DNA of 64,000 nt from Tillus elongatus (lineage: Eukaryota > Arthropoda > Insecta > Coleoptera > Cleridae): NCBI GenBank assembly GCA_964006375.1, contig OZ023267.1, positions 16,317,471 through 16,381,470 on the forward strand. The letters are read 5' to 3'. This document shows, piece after piece, positions 49,101 to 60,778 of the stretch; the stretch's first letter is position 1, and each line of letters opens with the position of its first letter. The position numbers were made by a program, and so were the translations under genes. The notes beneath the pieces are model-generated. The model was given only the letters and a program-made list of their open reading frames with translations, was not told where the DNA came from and searched no databases.

Positions 49101-51705
49101 ATAGCAGGTGGTAGTGGAATTTTCCTTTACGTAATAGTAAAGGATTTCTTTTACGCCCGAGGAGGACCACCCCATACATCAAGGGGCCGGTGAAGTCACA
49201 ACGGACGTTTCCGGTTCTGGTGTATGAGTCGGTTTCCCTTATAAGCAAAAGTGGTGATGGCTCCTCCTTGTATAAAAGACTCCGGAGGTAGAATACCCCT
49301 CCACTCGGATCTTCGAGATATGGATGTACAGGGGGCGCCAACATCAAGATTTAACATATCCTTTTCGAATATATGTGGCCTAAATTCTAACCAAAACTCC
49401 GCCCATCATTTCCTCCAGGCTAACAGGCCCCAACTCCTATTCCTCACCGAAACCCAAATCAGTGCCAAAACAGCCACTAATCACCTTAATTTCCCGGTGT
49501 ATGAGCTCCTTACTTCCTTTAGATTGCATGGAAGCGTGTGCGCATACGTCCGCAACAATCTACCCTGCACCAGACTCCCCAATTTAGAAGCTGAAAGAAC
49601 AGACATATTATGGATAAAACTCTCTCTCAGGGCTGCAACTAAATTCATCTGTTGCAGTTACCGGTCACCTTCCGACAACAGCTTTGTCCAGCTCTTTGAC
49701 TACCTTTCTGAAAAAAACCGACCATCTGATTTCTGAATATCCTTCCTCCGGGGTCACTATTCTTGGTGACTTCAATGTCCATAATAAGGAATGGCTAGGA
49801 TCTTCAAAAACCGATCCACAAGGGAGAGCAGCGGATGCATTTGCAGTCAACAATTCTTTAGCCAATATGGTTCAGCAACCTACTTACTTTCCCCGTATCC
49901 CAACACACAGCTCAAATCCCTTGGATCTCCTTCTTACTACACAATCTTAATGCTATAAGATATCAGTCACCGCCCCCCTTGGTCGCTCAGACCACGGCAT
50001 GGTCACAGCTTCCTGCGCAATGCAACCCGAGGTCACACAGTCATCACACCCACGTATCGTTTGGCACTACAACTCCGCAAACTGGGACGAAATGCGGGAT
50101 TACTTTTCCTCATTTCCATGGGCGTCTGTCTGCTTCTCTCATCCTGACCCCTCTGATATCTCACAAAACGTCACTGAAATTATCCAAGCTGACATGGCAT
50201 TATTTATTCCATGTACACAGAAAACCTCTTCAGCCACTAAAAAGCCCTGGTTCTCTAAATCATGTGACAAGGCCAGACTTGAAAAGGTCAAAACGCTTCT
50301 ACACAATCCCAGTCAAGAAAACCGTCAAGCATTTAACGACACAAGAAACCGCTATGTCCGCATTCTTTCTGAGGCAAAAAACTCGTTTAATAGCCACATC
50401 AAAAACAAAGTCCGGCGGCAAACCCTTCTGGACTTGCTAAATCTATTGGGAATAATTTCTGCAAAAGAACGTTCCCACCTCTTGTCTCAGGGGATGAAAT
50501 TGTTTCCACCGTCCTGGGCAAGGCTGAACTTTTTGCTTCGTTGTTCGCCGACAATTCTACTCTCAACCCACTTCCAAATGTTCAACCACCAGCGGTCCCT
50601 AATGTCGCGCAAAAAATGACGGATATCATTTTCAAAACTAAAAAGGTACGAAAGATGCTCTCTTCTATTAATACCAGGAAAGCCTCTGGCCTTGACGAGA
50701 TTCCAGCAATTGTTCTCAAAAAATGCGCACCAGAACTTACTCCTGTCCTGACTCGTCTGTTTCAGATATCTTACAATAAAGGCATATTCCCTAGTAACTG
50801 GAAAACTGCTCGAGTACAACCTATCTCCAAGAAAGGATCCAAAGCGCTTCCTAGCAACTGCAGGCCTATTTCTCTCTTTTCAGTCGTCTCTAAAGTGATG
50901 GAAAAGTATATAAATACCGAATTACTAAAACTTCTTGAAAAACACAGTGTAATCCACGACAGGCAGTATGGATTCCGTCAGCGCAGATCGACTGCCGACC
51001 TCTTTTCCTTTGTCACCCATTCTTGGAACAAGTCTATAAAACTACATGGTGAATCCCAGAGTGTCGCTCTAGACATATCCAAAGCATTCGACCAGGTCTG
51101 GCACGCAGCGCTGCTTAAGAAACTTCCGGCCTATGGCCTACCACCAAAACTTTGTACCTGGACAGCAAATTTCCTCTCCAACAGGAGCATTTATCGTGTT
51201 GTGGATGGGCATTCCTCTAATCTGTATCCAATTAATGCAGGAGTTCCTCAAGGTTCAGCTTTAGCCCCTACTTTGTTTCTTCTCCACATCAATGACCTCC
51301 TTTCTAGCACATCGAACCCAGTTCACAGTTACGCCGACGACAGCACCCTCCACTCAGTTATACAATATTCTAAGCCCGTCTCTTAAGCCCAATTAGATGA
51401 GGATCGCAGACTCATGGAGGGTTCTGTCTCCGTGGATCTCCAAAAAATATTAGACTGGGGAAGTAGAAATCTTGTACAATTCAACCTCACCAAATCTCAG
51501 TCTTGCTTTCTTTCTCATAAGAGATACACCAGCCCTACACCCATCACAATGAACAACCAAGTTATTCAAAGTAATGGGTCCTTTTCTCTTGTTGGCATTT
51601 CTGTGGATCGAAATCTTAATTGGCATCAACATGCCACATCAATTGCAGAAGGGGCTGCTAAGAAATTAGGTTTCCTCTTCCGGGCTCGCAAATACTTTTC
51701 TAAAA
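49101..51705 (+). mobile_element. LINE J, copy 2, 5'-complete, 3' end lost
   Basis: Starts with the same leader as copy 1 (GTAATAGTAAAGGAT, CGCCCGAGGAGG, AAGGGGCCGGTGAAGTC) and runs through endonuclease and reverse transcriptase. It stops abruptly at GGGCTCGCAAATACTTTT, where the K repeat begins. The 3' part does not resume after K. Confidence 0.88.
49251..51705 (+). pseudogene. LINE J copy 2 endonuclease-reverse transcriptase, best preserved
   Basis: Endonuclease: NICGLNSN, FLTETQ (49251-49736), TILGDFNVHNKEW (49684-49950) and RSDHGMV (about 49987-50007), so the catalytic Asn, Glu, Asp and His motifs are all visible but split by frameshifts. Linker 49999-50619. Reverse transcriptase 50541-51386: RKASGLDEIPAIVLKK, YGFRQRRSTADL, LDISKAFDQVWH (motif A), NAGVPQGSALAPTLF (motif B) and SYADDSTLHS (motif C). 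A one-base loss makes a stop at 51384-51386. The rest, 51414-51705, contains DRNLNWHQHATS. RNase H is not seen, consistent with a Jockey/CR1-like element. No ORF1 precedes the endonuclease. Confidence 0.9.
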
Positions 51706-53315
51706 GGACATTTGATTGGCATCATAATCTATATAGTAGTAACAATGTACCATATTTCATTAAAGTAGCTTTGTTGTTTCAAAAAGTACAAACATTTTCC
51801 GAAAATAAACTGAAAAAGTTCCAGAAAAAACTGGTCCGATTTTCCTGGCAAAAGAACCTCTTCAAGCTATTTACACACCTCCCAAGATATAATTATTGAC
51901 AAACAGCTTTAGCAGATATAAATGTTTTTATGAAATTTTGCAAAAATTTCTTATACAAAGTTCACCATTTTTTTTGGCGAAATTGCCTTCAGTAATGTTA
52001 CACTGTATTATATTCTTCACACAAATTGGACAACTCTTATTTACAATAACTTACTAAACATTTATTATTAATTACCAACATTTCACCAAAATGTTACAAA
52101 AAATGATTTCTGCGAAACACTAAAAACATTTATGCTAAAACTTTTCAAATTCAGCCACTATTTGAGAGTGCCTGTATACGGCAGCTCTATTTTTTCAACG
52201 AGCCATACAAACAAAAAGCTCTCTGGATGCGTCATTTCCATGGGGCTCAGGTATCTATTGGTACAAGCGCATTCCTACAATTTGCAATGGGTATTTGTGC
52301 AATGTGCCAAAAACGTGCAAAGTTTCAAAACAATTGAAATAACTCGAAGACGATGGATGATATCAATTTTTGTCCTTACAAACATACATTATAATTCTAT
52401 GGAAACTGTGTATCACCAACGACTTATGAGCCACCCTGTGATTATCAAGATAATTTTATAAGATGCAGCTCAAAACACCCAGTAATTAACGTATAAACTT
52501 TTTGCTCGTATATAAACAAAAATATTGAGTAGACATGCGTCACCCGGTATATGTGTAAACAGGCAAAAACGGCAACTTACCCCATATATGAGTTTTAGGA
52601 GTTCCAGTTCGCGCTTATTTGACGAAATCTTCTCAAAATTTATAAATATACGAAAATTTGCTAAAATACAGACCACTAAACCATAAACTCTATAGCTGAA
52701 ACTTCTGCCAAAGCATCATAAAGAGGGTCTGCTTGAAATGTATTTTCCGATAACATTTTAGTAAAATGAAGGACAATGATGGTTGAAGCTGATATTTAAG
52801 GCTTCGCAAAACACACCTATTATGACATTTCTTCGGCACAGTGCGTGATTGTTTTAGATGATTTGTCTGAAAATTGCAAATTTTATCGTTTCAAATCACG
52901 ACTTTGACGTTTTAAGAAGAAAAGTTATAAAATGTTCAAAATATTTTTGTTGTATGTAATATTCAATTGGTTTTGTTAACCACACAAAACATTTTGTTCT
53001 TGTGCTTTCCCCTGATTAACAGGGGCACCCAATTTGTTTTTATTTAAATGGCTGGAACTTTTTTTCTTTCAAGATACAGATCTGAATTTCCACATGTGTG
53101 GTAAGTTTGATAGTAGAAACGTATGCGCTAAATTGGTTGTCATAGTTTTGTTATTTTCGGAGATAAAAATTTTTCCGAAAGGAAACCCCAAATTTTTCGG
53201 TAAAAACTAGTCCAATTTCCCGGCTAACGAACTTATCCAAGTCACTTACAAAAGAAAGGCACCTGCCGAATTTCATCCAAATCGGCCCATTATTTTTTGA
53301 GTTACCGGTGTGATA
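51706..53315 (+). repeat. K repeat, 1.6 kb, copy 2
   Basis: Plus-strand counterpart of 15662-17290. Blocks in order are AGTAGCTTTGTTGTTTC, ATAATTATTGACAAACAGCT, CACTATTTGAGAGTGCCTGT, CCAACGACTTATGAGCCACC, ATGTGTAAACAGG, ATGATGGTTGAAGC, CTAACGAACTTATCCAAGTC and CGGCCCATTATTTTTTGAGT, then GGTGTGATATATATA. Non-coding. Confidence 0.78.
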
Positions 53316-53404
53316 TATATAACACAGATCTCCTCATTAGTACTTTTAAGTAGGCCTGAAAAATTCCAAATATATGGTCTCACCTGCGTCGTTTTCACAC
53401 AGAG

Positions 53405-54960
53405 ATTTTTATTAGTTAATAAGTAAGTACAATCTTTATTTGCAATAAGAAAAAATATTACAAATAGTGTCAGCAGGTATGTGCCTGTATAAAACAACAA
53501 ATAAGCCATAATATGCAAAATAACGACAACACTGGTTATGAACAAGCATACAAAAAAAAACACAAACATAAAAATTACCATCAGGCCAGTATAAAAAGTT
53601 AAATATAAATTAAAAACGAATTATGAAATACAAACACAAACAAATATCCAAAATACAGCAATGACAACCAATTAAAGAAAAGTGAGTACCGTACTCACAA
53701 ATTAAAATATTCGTCTAGCGAATAAATTGTTACCTTGAGCAAATATTGCTTTATTTCTTTCTTAAAAGCCTTGCTGTCCAAATTCTTATAAGAAATAGGG
53801 AGCTTGTTATAGAGTCTAGCTCCGATATAATCAATTCCCTGTTGTGTCCGCTTCAGTCGATGCAAAGGTGTTTGCAACGCCTTCCTATTTCTTGTGTTTA
53901 GTCATCATTTGTTCTAAAATCATCTATATGTTGATGCACGTATATCAAACAGTTATACACAAACAAAGATGTAACAGTCAATATTCCAAGTTATTTAAAT
54001 TAACCCTTACAGCCAACCGAGACCACACAACACCCTCAACGCTCTTTTCTGCAGAACTAAAACACCATGAGCTTCCACAGAATTCCCCAGGACACAATCC
54101 CATAGTTTGTAGCACTGTGAAAATTTGCAAAGTAGGCTGACCTTACAGCCTGCAGATTTGCTGTATTCTTAACGACCCTTATTGAGTAAATGGCGCGGGT
54201 AAGTTTATGTTTAAGCTGACTTAAATGATCACTCCATTTTAAATCTCTGTCCTTATATATGCCCAGAAACTTTATACTCTTGTGTGGTACTTCATTAAAA
54301 ACCATGATCTGAGTTTTGACATCATTTAATTTCAACCTGTTTGATGTCATCCAACGTTTTGCATCACCCATGGTGTTTCGACATTTATTAACAAAATTTT
54401 TCGCCGTTGTGTCCCTCAAAACCAAAGTTGTATCGTCCGCGTACAGATATGCGCTACAGCATGATATGTTTGCAACCAGGTTATTCACATACATAACAAA
54501 TGGAATAGGTACCAAAACGGAGACTTGGGGCACTCCATGATTAAGAAAACGTTGCCTTGACATTTGATTGTTCCGCTTTACTATCTTCTGACGTTCCGCC
54601 AGATATGATCTTAGAAGTTCTAAAAAAGATTATTCAATAAAGCCTGATGATGAACTGTATCAAAGGCTTTTGACAGGTCGCAGCAAGCGATCATTGTTTC
54701 TTCATTCTCATCTTGAGCGTTTAAAATATTCTGAATTACACTAATGATTGTAGTAATAGTAGAGTGATTTTTTCTATAGCCATGTTGCTAGCTATACAAT
54801 ATTTTCTGTCTTTCGAAGAACTACATTAATCTTGCTTTTATAACCAGTTCTAATATTTTTGCAAATATCGGAATAACGGATATGGGACGGTAGCTCTCTA
54901 GTAACTAGACCAGAGGAAATTTCTGGAAAACCTGGCACAAGTGATGGAGTATGGAAGCTA
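53405..54960 (-). mobile_element. LINE L, a second LINE family, 5'-truncated
   Basis: On the minus strand a decayed reverse transcriptase is followed by a 3' untranslated region ending TTGCAAATAAAGATTGTACT near 53420. It is cut at 54960, where LINE J copy 4 starts in the opposite orientation. Confidence 0.8.
53695..54960 (-). pseudogene. LINE L reverse transcriptase remnant
   Basis: Regions in order: RELPSHIRYSDICKNIRTGY in a shifted frame (54792-54960, the PISV-IP-AKI motif region), then a motif A trace, AFDTVHHQALLN, at about 54630-54670. The open part 54057-54563 has GVPQVSVLVPIPFVMYVNNL (motif B) and LYADDTTLV (motif C). The C-terminal tail, 53695-53877, contains HRLKRTQQGIDYIGARLYNK. 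The YADD-TT box and tail differ from LINE J, so this is another family. At least three frame breaks. Confidence 0.8.
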
Positions 54961-56430
54961 TAACTGCCGACCTCCTTTCCTTTGTCACCAATTCTTGGAA
55001 CAAGTCTATGGAACAACACGGTGAATCTTAGGTTGTTGCTCTAGACATATCCAAAGCATTCGACCAGTTCTGGCACGCAGCGCTGCTTAATAAACTTCCG
55101 GCCTATGGCCTACCACCAAAACTTTGTACCTGGACAGCAAATTTTCTCTCCAACAGGAGCATATCTGTTGTTCTGGATGGCCATTCCTCTAAACTGTATC
55201 CAATTATTGCAGGAGTTCCTCAAGGTCCAGCTTTAGCCCCTACTTTGTTTAATAATAATAATAATAATACAACTTTATTCATAAAATCCCAAACGGGCAA
55301 GGAACACGTCAAAACATAATATGTAGCAACTCGTTACACAGAGCATTATATATAAAGATTGTAAATCCACAATAGAGACTCAATAAAAGAGGCCCCAAAC
55401 CTACACTTAAGGAGTCATTATCTAACATACAAAAAAACATATAAAAACAAACCCATGAAAGGGCATAAAATGCAGAACACTGCGCAAACAAAACAACAAT
55501 TAACCCACACAACATACGCTTTTCTTCTCCACATCAATGACTTCCTCTCTAGCACATCCAACCCAGTTCACAGTTACGCGGACGACAGCACCCTCCACTC
55601 AAATATACAATATTCTAAGCCTGTCTCTTTAGCCCAATTAGATGAGGATCGCAGACTCATGGAGGGTTCTGTCTCCATGGATCTCCAAAAATTTTAGACT
55701 GGGGAAGTAGAAATCTTGTACATTTCAACCCCACCAAAACTAAGTCTTGCTTTCTTTCTCACAAGAGATACACCAGCCCTAGACCCATCACAACGAACAA
55801 CCAAGTTATTCAAAGTAATGAGTCCTTTTCTCTTGTTGGCATTTCTGTGGATCGAAATCTTAATTGGCATCAATATGTTGTATCAATCGGCTGCTTAGAA
55901 ATTAGGTTTCCTCTTCCGGGCTCGCAAATATTTTTCACCAGCTAATCTCTATACCTTATATACTTCACAAATAAGGCTACACCTCGAATACTGCTTCCAC
56001 ATCTGGGGTGCAGCTACCGCTTCTACACTCGCTATACTGGACTCCATTCAAAAGAGAGCTATACGTCTCATCGGTGACCCTACCCTCACCCAAAGGCTGC
56101 CATCCCTTGCGCACCAACGTGCCGTTGGTGAACTCTCTCTCTTTTATAGATATCTGCACAAGCACTGCTCAGAGGAGCTTTCCTCCATAGTTCCCCCACC
56201 TGCTGCCCCCAACAGATCTACCAGGGGAACAGAGCGAATACACCCTTTTACTGTCCAGGTCACCAGACATCGAACATCTTGTTATGCCAGCTCTTTTGTC
56301 CCGAGGACTTCCAAGTTGTGGAATTCTTTGCCGGCACATGTTTTTCCTTCTCCTCCGAACCTCCAAACCTTCAAGTCCAAAATTAGCAAGCTTCCTCTTT
56401 CCTCCTTGTCAACACCCACGGTACGATAGT
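54961..56430 (+). pseudogene. LINE J copy 4 reverse transcriptase, split
   Basis: Before the insertion: the motif A region in AFDQFWHAALL and GVPQGPALAPTLF. After it: LLHINDFLSSTSNPV, SYADDSTLHS, a stop after MDLQKF, DRNLNWHQY, and the end region with HRTSCYASSFVPRTSKLW. Several stops and a short deletion near 55893 prevent translation. The endonuclease is not present. Confidence 0.85.
55251..55520 (-). mobile_element. LINE 3' end with (ATT)n tail nested in LINE J copy 4
   Basis: On the minus strand a 270-bp 3' untranslated region ends AATAAAGTTGTATTATTATT. The host sequence CTTTGTTT|CTTCTCC resumes after it with TTT repeated, a minimal target duplication. No coding part of this LINE is included. 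Confidence 0.8.
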
Positions 56431-56483
56431 ATTTAGGGTGTAAGCCCTCGTGGTGTGTTGTTGAAATAAAAAAAATAAAAAAT

Positions 56484-57308
56484 GAAATGGAGAGAGCTGC
56501 TGAAGACAGATAATCATAGTTTCGATGACAGGGCTACATCACCCTTAGATTGTAATTTTTAAAACTAATGTCAATGTAATTCCATTGTTTTTTTCAAACA
56601 TGCAAGAATATTAGTGTAAGCGTGCGCCCTTTCGTGAATCAATTTCAGTATACTAAAGACACATTGGACGGTTAGGCTGTTGGATTTAATTGGAAAGCTT
56701 AATGAATACATGTCAGAGGAAATAATACAAAGGTTGGTTGGAACCTGGATCTCTATGATAAATAGCATTGGTCGTGCGGGTGCACATAATGGACAGGTCA
56801 GAAGCGGTTGTAGGGAGATTGAGATCCATTTGCAAATGTGGTTAATTAGCGGTCGCACTCGGCTGGGAACAACACTCTGTCCCTGAAGAAATGAGACTGC
56901 GATTCACACTGACCCGCAGACAATGTTGCCAGATGCCTAAAACATGTCGAGGCAATTTATCTTAAAGATAAGTCAGTCTAGGCTTTGTCAGGTCCGACCT
57001 TCAACATAGATTAATATCATTAGCTTTTGCTCAATGTAATAATAAAGGATAATACAAACCCTTTGCACTAGTGAATTTTCTAGATAAAATAAGTAAATGA
57101 CATTTTTTACCAAAACTGCAAACAATCGTTTATTAGAAATACACAACTTTTCTTGTAAAATGATACCGAGATATATAATTCCCATATCAATTTACAAAAC
57201 AAAATGCAGCTCTTTACATTAGAATATACGATTTTTTACAGATTAACATCGTTTTTTTTTAAGTATGCAAATAACTGAATTAGGAAATATATTAGTTTTT
57301 TAATATCT
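56484..57308. other. Unassigned sequence between LINE J copies 4 and 5
   Basis: No gene. ORFs 56571-56858 and 56680-56886 overlap on opposite strands without motifs. Confidence 0.4.
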
Positions 57309-59243
57309 CAACAACACACCACGAGGGCTTAAAGCCTAAATACTATCCTACCGTGGGTGTCGACAAGGAGAAACGAGGCAAATTGTTAATTCTGGACTTG
57401 AAGGTTTGGAGGTTCGGAGGAGAAGGAAAAACATGTGCCGGCAAAAAATTCCCCAACTTAGAAATCCTCGGGTCAAAACAGCGGGCATGACAAGATGTTC
57501 TATATCTGGTGACCTGAACAATAAAAGGGTGCATTCGCTCTGTTCCCCTGGTAGATCTGTTGGGTGCAGCAGGTGGAGGAACTATGGAAGAAAGCTCCTC
57601 TGAGCAGTGCCCGTGCAGATATCTATAAAAGAGAGAGCGAGAGGTCACCAACGCCACATAGGCGGGCAAAGGATGGCAGCCTTTGGGTGAGGGTAGGATC
57701 ACCGATGAGACGTATAGCTCTCTTCTGAATGGATTCCAGGATAGCGAGTGTATAAGCGGCAGAGGCACCCCAGATGTGGGAGCAGTATTTAGCTGGTGAA
57801 AAGTATTTGCGAGCCCGGAAGAGCAAACCTAATTTCTTAGCAGCCGCTTCTGCAATTGATGTGACATGTTGGTGCCAAATGAGATTTCGATCCACAGAAA
57901 TGCCAACAAGTGAAAAGGACTCATTACTTTGAATAACTTGGTTGTTTATTGTGATAGGTCTTGGGCTAGTGTATCTCTTATAAGAAAGAAAGCTAGACTG
58001 AGATTTAGTGGGGTTAAATTGTACAAGATTTCTACCTCCCCAGTCTAATATTTTTTGGAGATCCACGGAGACAGAACCCTCCATGAGTCTGCCATCCTCA
58101 TCTAATTGGGCTAAAGAGATAGGCTTAGAATATTGTATATTTGAGTGGCGGATGCTGTCGTCTGCGTAACTGTGAACTGGATTGGATGTGCTAGAGAGGA
58201 TGTCATTGATGTGGAGAACAAACAAAATAGGGGCTAAAGCGGAACCTTGAGGAACTCCTGCATCAATTGGATTCACCGTGCAGTTCCATAGACTTGTTCC
58301 AAGAATGGGTGACAAAGGAAAGGAGGTCGGCAGTTTATCTGCGCTGACGGAATCCATACTGCCTGTCGTGGATTAGACTGTGTTTTTCAAGAAATGTAAG
58401 TAATTCGGTGTTTATATATTTTCCATCACGTTAGAGACGACTGAAAGGAGATAAATAGGCATGTAGTTGCTAGGAAGCGTTTTGGATCCTTTCTTGGGGA
58501 CGGGCTGTACTCGAACAGTTTTACAGTTCCTAGGGAATATGACTCTGTTGTAAGATGTCTGAAACAGACGAGTCAGGACAGGAGCAAGTTCTGGTGCGCA
58601 TTTTTTAAGAACAGTTGCTGAGATCTCGTCAAGGCCAGAGGATTTCCTGGTATTAAGAAAAGAGAGCATCTTTCGTACCTTTTTAGTTTTGAAAATGATA
58701 TCCGTCCTTTTATGCGCGACATTGAGGACTGTTGGTGGTTGCACATTTTAAGGTGGGTTGAGAGTAGAATTCCCGGCGAACGAGGCAAAAGTTCAGCCTT
58801 GCCCAGGGCGGTAGAAACAATTTCTTCCCCTGAGACAAGAGGTGGAAACGTGCTCTTGCAGAAATTATTCCCAATAGATTTAGCAACAGTCCAGACGGGT
58901 TTGCTGCCGTTGGATCTTGAGAGGACTTTGTTTTTGATGTGGTTATTAAACGAGTTTTTTGCCTCAGAAAGAATGTGGACATAGCGGTTTCTTGCGTCGT
59001 TAAATGCTTGACGATTTTCTTGACTGGGATTGTGTAGAAGGGTTTTGTGAGCGTCGACGTTTTCAAGTCTGGCTTTGTCACAGGATTCAGAGAACCAGGG
59101 CTTTTGAGTGGCTGAAGAGGTTTTCTGTGTACGTGGAATACATAATTCCATGCCAATTTGGATAATTTCGGTGACGTTTTGTGAGATATCAGAGGGATCA
59201 GGATGAGAAAAGCAGACAGACGCCCATGGAAATGAGGAAAATG
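57309..59243 (-). mobile_element. LINE J, copy 5, 5'-truncated, internally deleted
   Basis: On the minus strand starts within the endonuclease-RT linker (CATTTCCATGGGCGTCTGTC) and ends at AACAACACACCACGAGGGC (plus-strand reading) near 57309, with little tail left. Confidence 0.88.
57343..59156 (-). pseudogene. LINE J copy 5 reverse transcriptase lacking motif A
   Basis: ORFs 58573-59151 (linker), 58412-58744 (RKSSGLDEISATVLKK) and 57623-58357 (DAGVPQGSALAPILF, SYADDSIRHS, DRNLIWHQHVTS) lie in different frames. About 180 bases between YGFRQ…HSWNKS and INAGVPQG, which carry LDISKAFDQVWH in copies 2 and 3, are deleted, so the catalytic centre is gone. The C-terminal part continues at 57343-57768. 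Confidence 0.87.
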
Positions 59244-59799
59244 CCTATGTACAATGAGGCAACCTAATATCCTGGCCTAGATGGATCTAGTTTGTCGCTA
59301 CAAGGGCAGCGGTCTGAACCACATCGACCGAACTGACAAGCTAAGTACACAATTTATCTGCAAACCTTTTCTTTAAGATGCAATATTTTGCTCCACAATT
59401 AATCTTGACAGCCTCAAGGATTAATTTAAAGTAGTCAATCATTCTTTTTAATTTGATTGGTTCGAAGAAGCAGCATTATATAACTTAGATAATTTTGAAT
59501 GAACTGATTTTATTGCATTCCTGATTTTTAATTGTACATTTCATACCCTGCCAAGTGTAAGTGTTAATGCGCATGCCCTGTATTTAAATTGTATTAAAGC
59601 TTATGCCTTGACTGAGCAGCCAAATTGAGCTTTTATAAATGTTATTCTTTATTAATTGTGCATTTAATTAAGTCATACTGGCTTTAATTAATCATTCAAT
59701 ATCGTTATACTGCCACCCGAACGGTGGGTCTTTTAAATTTCGTCATCCTTGCACCCAACGTTCAGGTTTTAAATATCGTTATGAAGATACTTACCAAAT
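59244..59799. other. Unassigned sequence
   Basis: Nothing recognised. Confidence 0.4.
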
Positions 59800-59837
59800 T
59801 TTATCAAAATAGATCTATTATTTTTTGAGTTATCGGT

Positions 59838-59840
<3 letters not shown>
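59800..59840 (+). repeat. RF1 right terminus fragment
   Basis: TATTTTTTGAGTTATCGGTG then TGATA directly before a TA tract. Confidence 0.65.

Positions 59841-59911
<71 letters not shown>
59841..59911. repeat. (TA)n microsatellite at the left end of the DD41D element
   Basis: TA tract between an RF1 end and the CAGGGTGCTTCC terminus. Confidence 0.97.
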
Positions 59912-59914
<3 letters not shown>

Positions 59915-60536
59915 GGTGCTTCCGGTGAGTGGCCTATTAGACGTTTCTGGAGAACTACATATATTTAAACTGTGAAAATTAGCATCCATACGTTTTTGAT
60001 ATTGAGCTTTCTAACTAAAATATTTTCAATTAGCCTGCACTTCCGGTTATACCGGAAGTCGACACAAACTTTGTTTTTTAAATAGAACACCCTATATATT
60101 ATTAGCTTTTTGAATTACACGTTCAATTTAAGGGACACTTTATAACCACACATTCGGGCTAGTTTGTACCGTTTCGGATTTATTCGCCATTTTGTAGGAA
60201 AAATTACGATTGGATCGCTTTAGAAAAATTCCGATATCTTTGAAGACACGCAAGATAGAAACATGCGGTTTTCACTATCCAATAGAGCATAAAAATTCCT
60301 ACATACTGTTATAAACATAATACGATTTAAGATAACTGTTATTTATAACATACATTTGAATTTGAAAATTTTCAATCAGAGATAGTTTGATTTTTTTTTA
60401 ACAGAATGGTATCCATATGTCCCCATCATCTGATTCAGCGTTAAAATCCCTATCTTTTAAGTATACATTACCCTATACATATCTCTTATAATTTTCTTAG
60501 AAAATTGATTTGAAAATAGTAATTTTTAGCAGGGCG
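59912..60536 (+). repeat. Left terminal inverted repeat
   Basis: About 625 bp. Contains an inner AACACCCTATATATTATTAG at 60087-60106, a second terminus-like motif. Confidence 0.88.
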
Positions 60537-60778
60537 GTGTCATTTTTTTTTGTACGTAACAAAAAAAAATACAGTAGAAACAAAATTTTTTCATGTTAAA
60601 GTAAAAAATTATAATAAAGAAATATTGTTACTGTGTTTGAAAACTATGTATTGAATATATTTAAAAAAAAAATTAAAAAAAAATTCTAGCGATAACAACA
60701 GTGATATTATTACCTTACACAATCTTATAAATCCTTGAAGTATTATTACAACACGAGTAACAAAACAACTCACACCTC
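60537..60778. other. Non-coding interval between left TIR and transposase
   Basis: A/T-rich, presumably the transposase 3' untranslated region. Confidence 0.5.

Larger units (their letters stand above)
54961..56483 (+). mobile_element. LINE J, copy 4, 5'-truncated and split by a nested insertion
   Basis: Begins CTGCCGACCTCCTTTCCTTT and ends CTCGTGGTGTGTTGTTGAAA with an A-rich tail. It is divided at 55250/55521 by a foreign LINE end. Confidence 0.88.

Noticed and set aside
53273..53581. Hydrophobic 102-residue ORF resembling a membrane protein
   Set aside because: It is T-rich antisense/sense reading of a LINE 3' untranslated region, where such runs occur by composition.
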